Position numbers and translations under genes: made by a program. The notes beneath the pieces are model-generated. The model had not been told where the DNA came from. It did no database searches and was given only the letters and a program-made list of their open reading frames with translations. From Bacteroidales bacterium UBA3382 (GTDB lineage: Bacteria > Bacteroidota > Bacteroidia > Bacteroidales > UBA932), in NCBI GenBank assembly GCA_002358965.1, contig DEPW01000073.1, positions 9,422 through 15,758 on the forward strand: 6,337 nt of DNA, read 5' to 3'. Shown here one piece after another: positions 6,004-6,337 of this stretch (positions are counted from its first letter, which is position 1; each line of letters starts with the position of its first letter).

Positions 6004-6107
6004 AAGCATTCCGTCCAAGCATCACCCGGATTAAGGACTATGATCAGGATCGAATGCACCGGAAAATGCGCCAGGACTCCCGAACTGGTCGCGGAACTGC
6101 AATGAAG

Positions 6108-6129
6108 CGAGACGCATAAAGATGTCTCG
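6108..6129 (+). terminator. Small hairpin downstream of the HPRT-adenylate kinase gene
   Basis: CGAGAC (6108-6113) and GTCTCG (6124-6129) are perfect complements with a 10-nt loop; one extra G-U pair could close it further. It lies about 105 nt past the stop codon and is followed by GTTTCGGG, so the U tract is poor. It may contribute to 3'-end formation, but a classical Rho-independent terminator is not supported. Confidence 0.3.
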
Positions 6130-6226
6130 GTTTCGGGAAAGTGCCACCTTGGGGGCGGGTAATCTTACGGATAATCAATTAAAATAATCGGCACTCACTC
6201 CGGACGCGACGACAAGGACACAACAT

Positions 6227-6244
6227 TTATGAAATTTTTCATAA
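6227..6244. promoter_or_regulatory. 18-bp perfect palindrome, putative operator
   Basis: TTATGAAATTTTTCATAA has 8-bp arms around a 2-nt centre and every arm base pairs. Its last three bases are the first three of the -7 box TAACTTTG, so a dimeric regulator bound here would block RNA polymerase. The size and symmetry are those of an operator for a dimeric helix-turn-helix protein. AT-rich composition raises the chance of coincidence. Confidence 0.45.
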
Positions 6245-6249
6245 CTTTG
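6242..6249 (+). promoter_or_regulatory. Bacteroidota -7 promoter box TAACTTTG
   Basis: An exact TAnnTTTG match followed by TA, the commonest form in the phylum. No clear TTTG lies 19-22 nt upstream, so the -33 element is weak or absent, which would fit a promoter that depends on a regulator. It would give a leader of about 14 nt to the ATG at 6270. Confidence 0.5.
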
Positions 6250-6269
6250 TACCCTCCGTGTATGATGAT

Positions 6270-6337
6270 ATGATTGAAGCCTTTTCCGACCTTGAACGTT
6301 ACATCAATTATGAAGATTCAGAGAATGTATTTGTACG
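6270..6337 (+). CDS. Start of an unidentified gene, 3'-partial
   Basis: The frame is open from ATG 6270 to the window edge, giving 22 complete residues that begin MIEAFSDLERYINYEDSENV. The composition (acidic, with aromatic and Leu residues at helix spacing) looks like a real N-terminus, and a -7 promoter box lies 21-28 nt upstream. I do not recognise the family. The same frame is open back to 6183 without a stop, so a GTG at 6258 or a longer protein is possible; ATG 6262 and 6265 are in a frame that stops at once. The short length visible keeps confidence low. Confidence 0.4.
   Translation, partial: MIEAFSDLERYINYEDSENVFV

Noticed and set aside
1..6337. CRISPR array, tRNA or rRNA genes, insertion-sequence ends
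   Set aside because: No regularly spaced repeats outside the LysM coding units, no cloverleaf-like or rRNA sequence, and no transposase or terminal inverted repeats with target duplications were seen by eye.

Overview
The window looks like chromosomal DNA of a Bacteroidota bacterium, most likely order Bacteroidales; a Rikenellaceae/Alistipes-like host is possible but not shown. The evidence is promoters of the Bacteroidota type (-7 box TAnnTTTG) instead of TATAAT boxes, few Shine-Dalgarno sites, a short-type adenylate kinase, and an outer-membrane helix-hairpin-helix/beta-barrel protein of a kind common in this phylum. Most of the window is moderately GC-rich; one segment (about 3480-3790) is clearly AT-rich.

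Layout. 1-1373 (+): 3' part of an MltD-type lytic transglycosylase with four C-terminal LysM modules; the start and the catalytic Glu lie before the window. 1394-3316 (-): a 640-aa exported protein with a ComEA-like helix-hairpin-helix region and a probable outer-membrane beta-barrel, convergent with the transglycosylase. 3317-3478: a divergent promoter region. 3479-3856 (+): an AT-rich, truncated PD-(D/E)XK nuclease-like gene that has lost its catalytic core. 3900-4328 (-): a very-short-patch-repair (Vsr) endonuclease. 4342-4815 (-): a YbaK-type Cys-tRNA(Pro) deacylase, 13 nt upstream of vsr and probably cotranscribed with it. 4876-6003 (+): an in-frame fusion of hypoxanthine phosphoribosyltransferase and adenylate kinase. 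6004-6337: a short intergenic region with a small hairpin, an 18-bp perfect palindrome overlapping a promoter -7 box, and the first codons of an unidentified gene that runs off the window.

How the genes fit together. Most are housekeeping functions: peptidoglycan turnover, purine salvage and nucleotide balance, and tRNA proofreading. The accessory part is the 3.4-4.3 kb stretch, where a dead nuclease fragment and a Vsr without an intact cytosine methyltransferase beside it look like the eroded remains of a restriction-modification or defence locus. The base composition changes abruptly inside the nuclease ORF at about 3790, which suggests a deletion or recombination junction. I see no complete, obviously new system. 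The most useful leads are the HPRT-adenylate kinase fusion with an embedded ribosome-binding site and start codon at the domain junction, the nuclease junction, the Vsr zinc-ligand substitution, and the palindrome on the last promoter.
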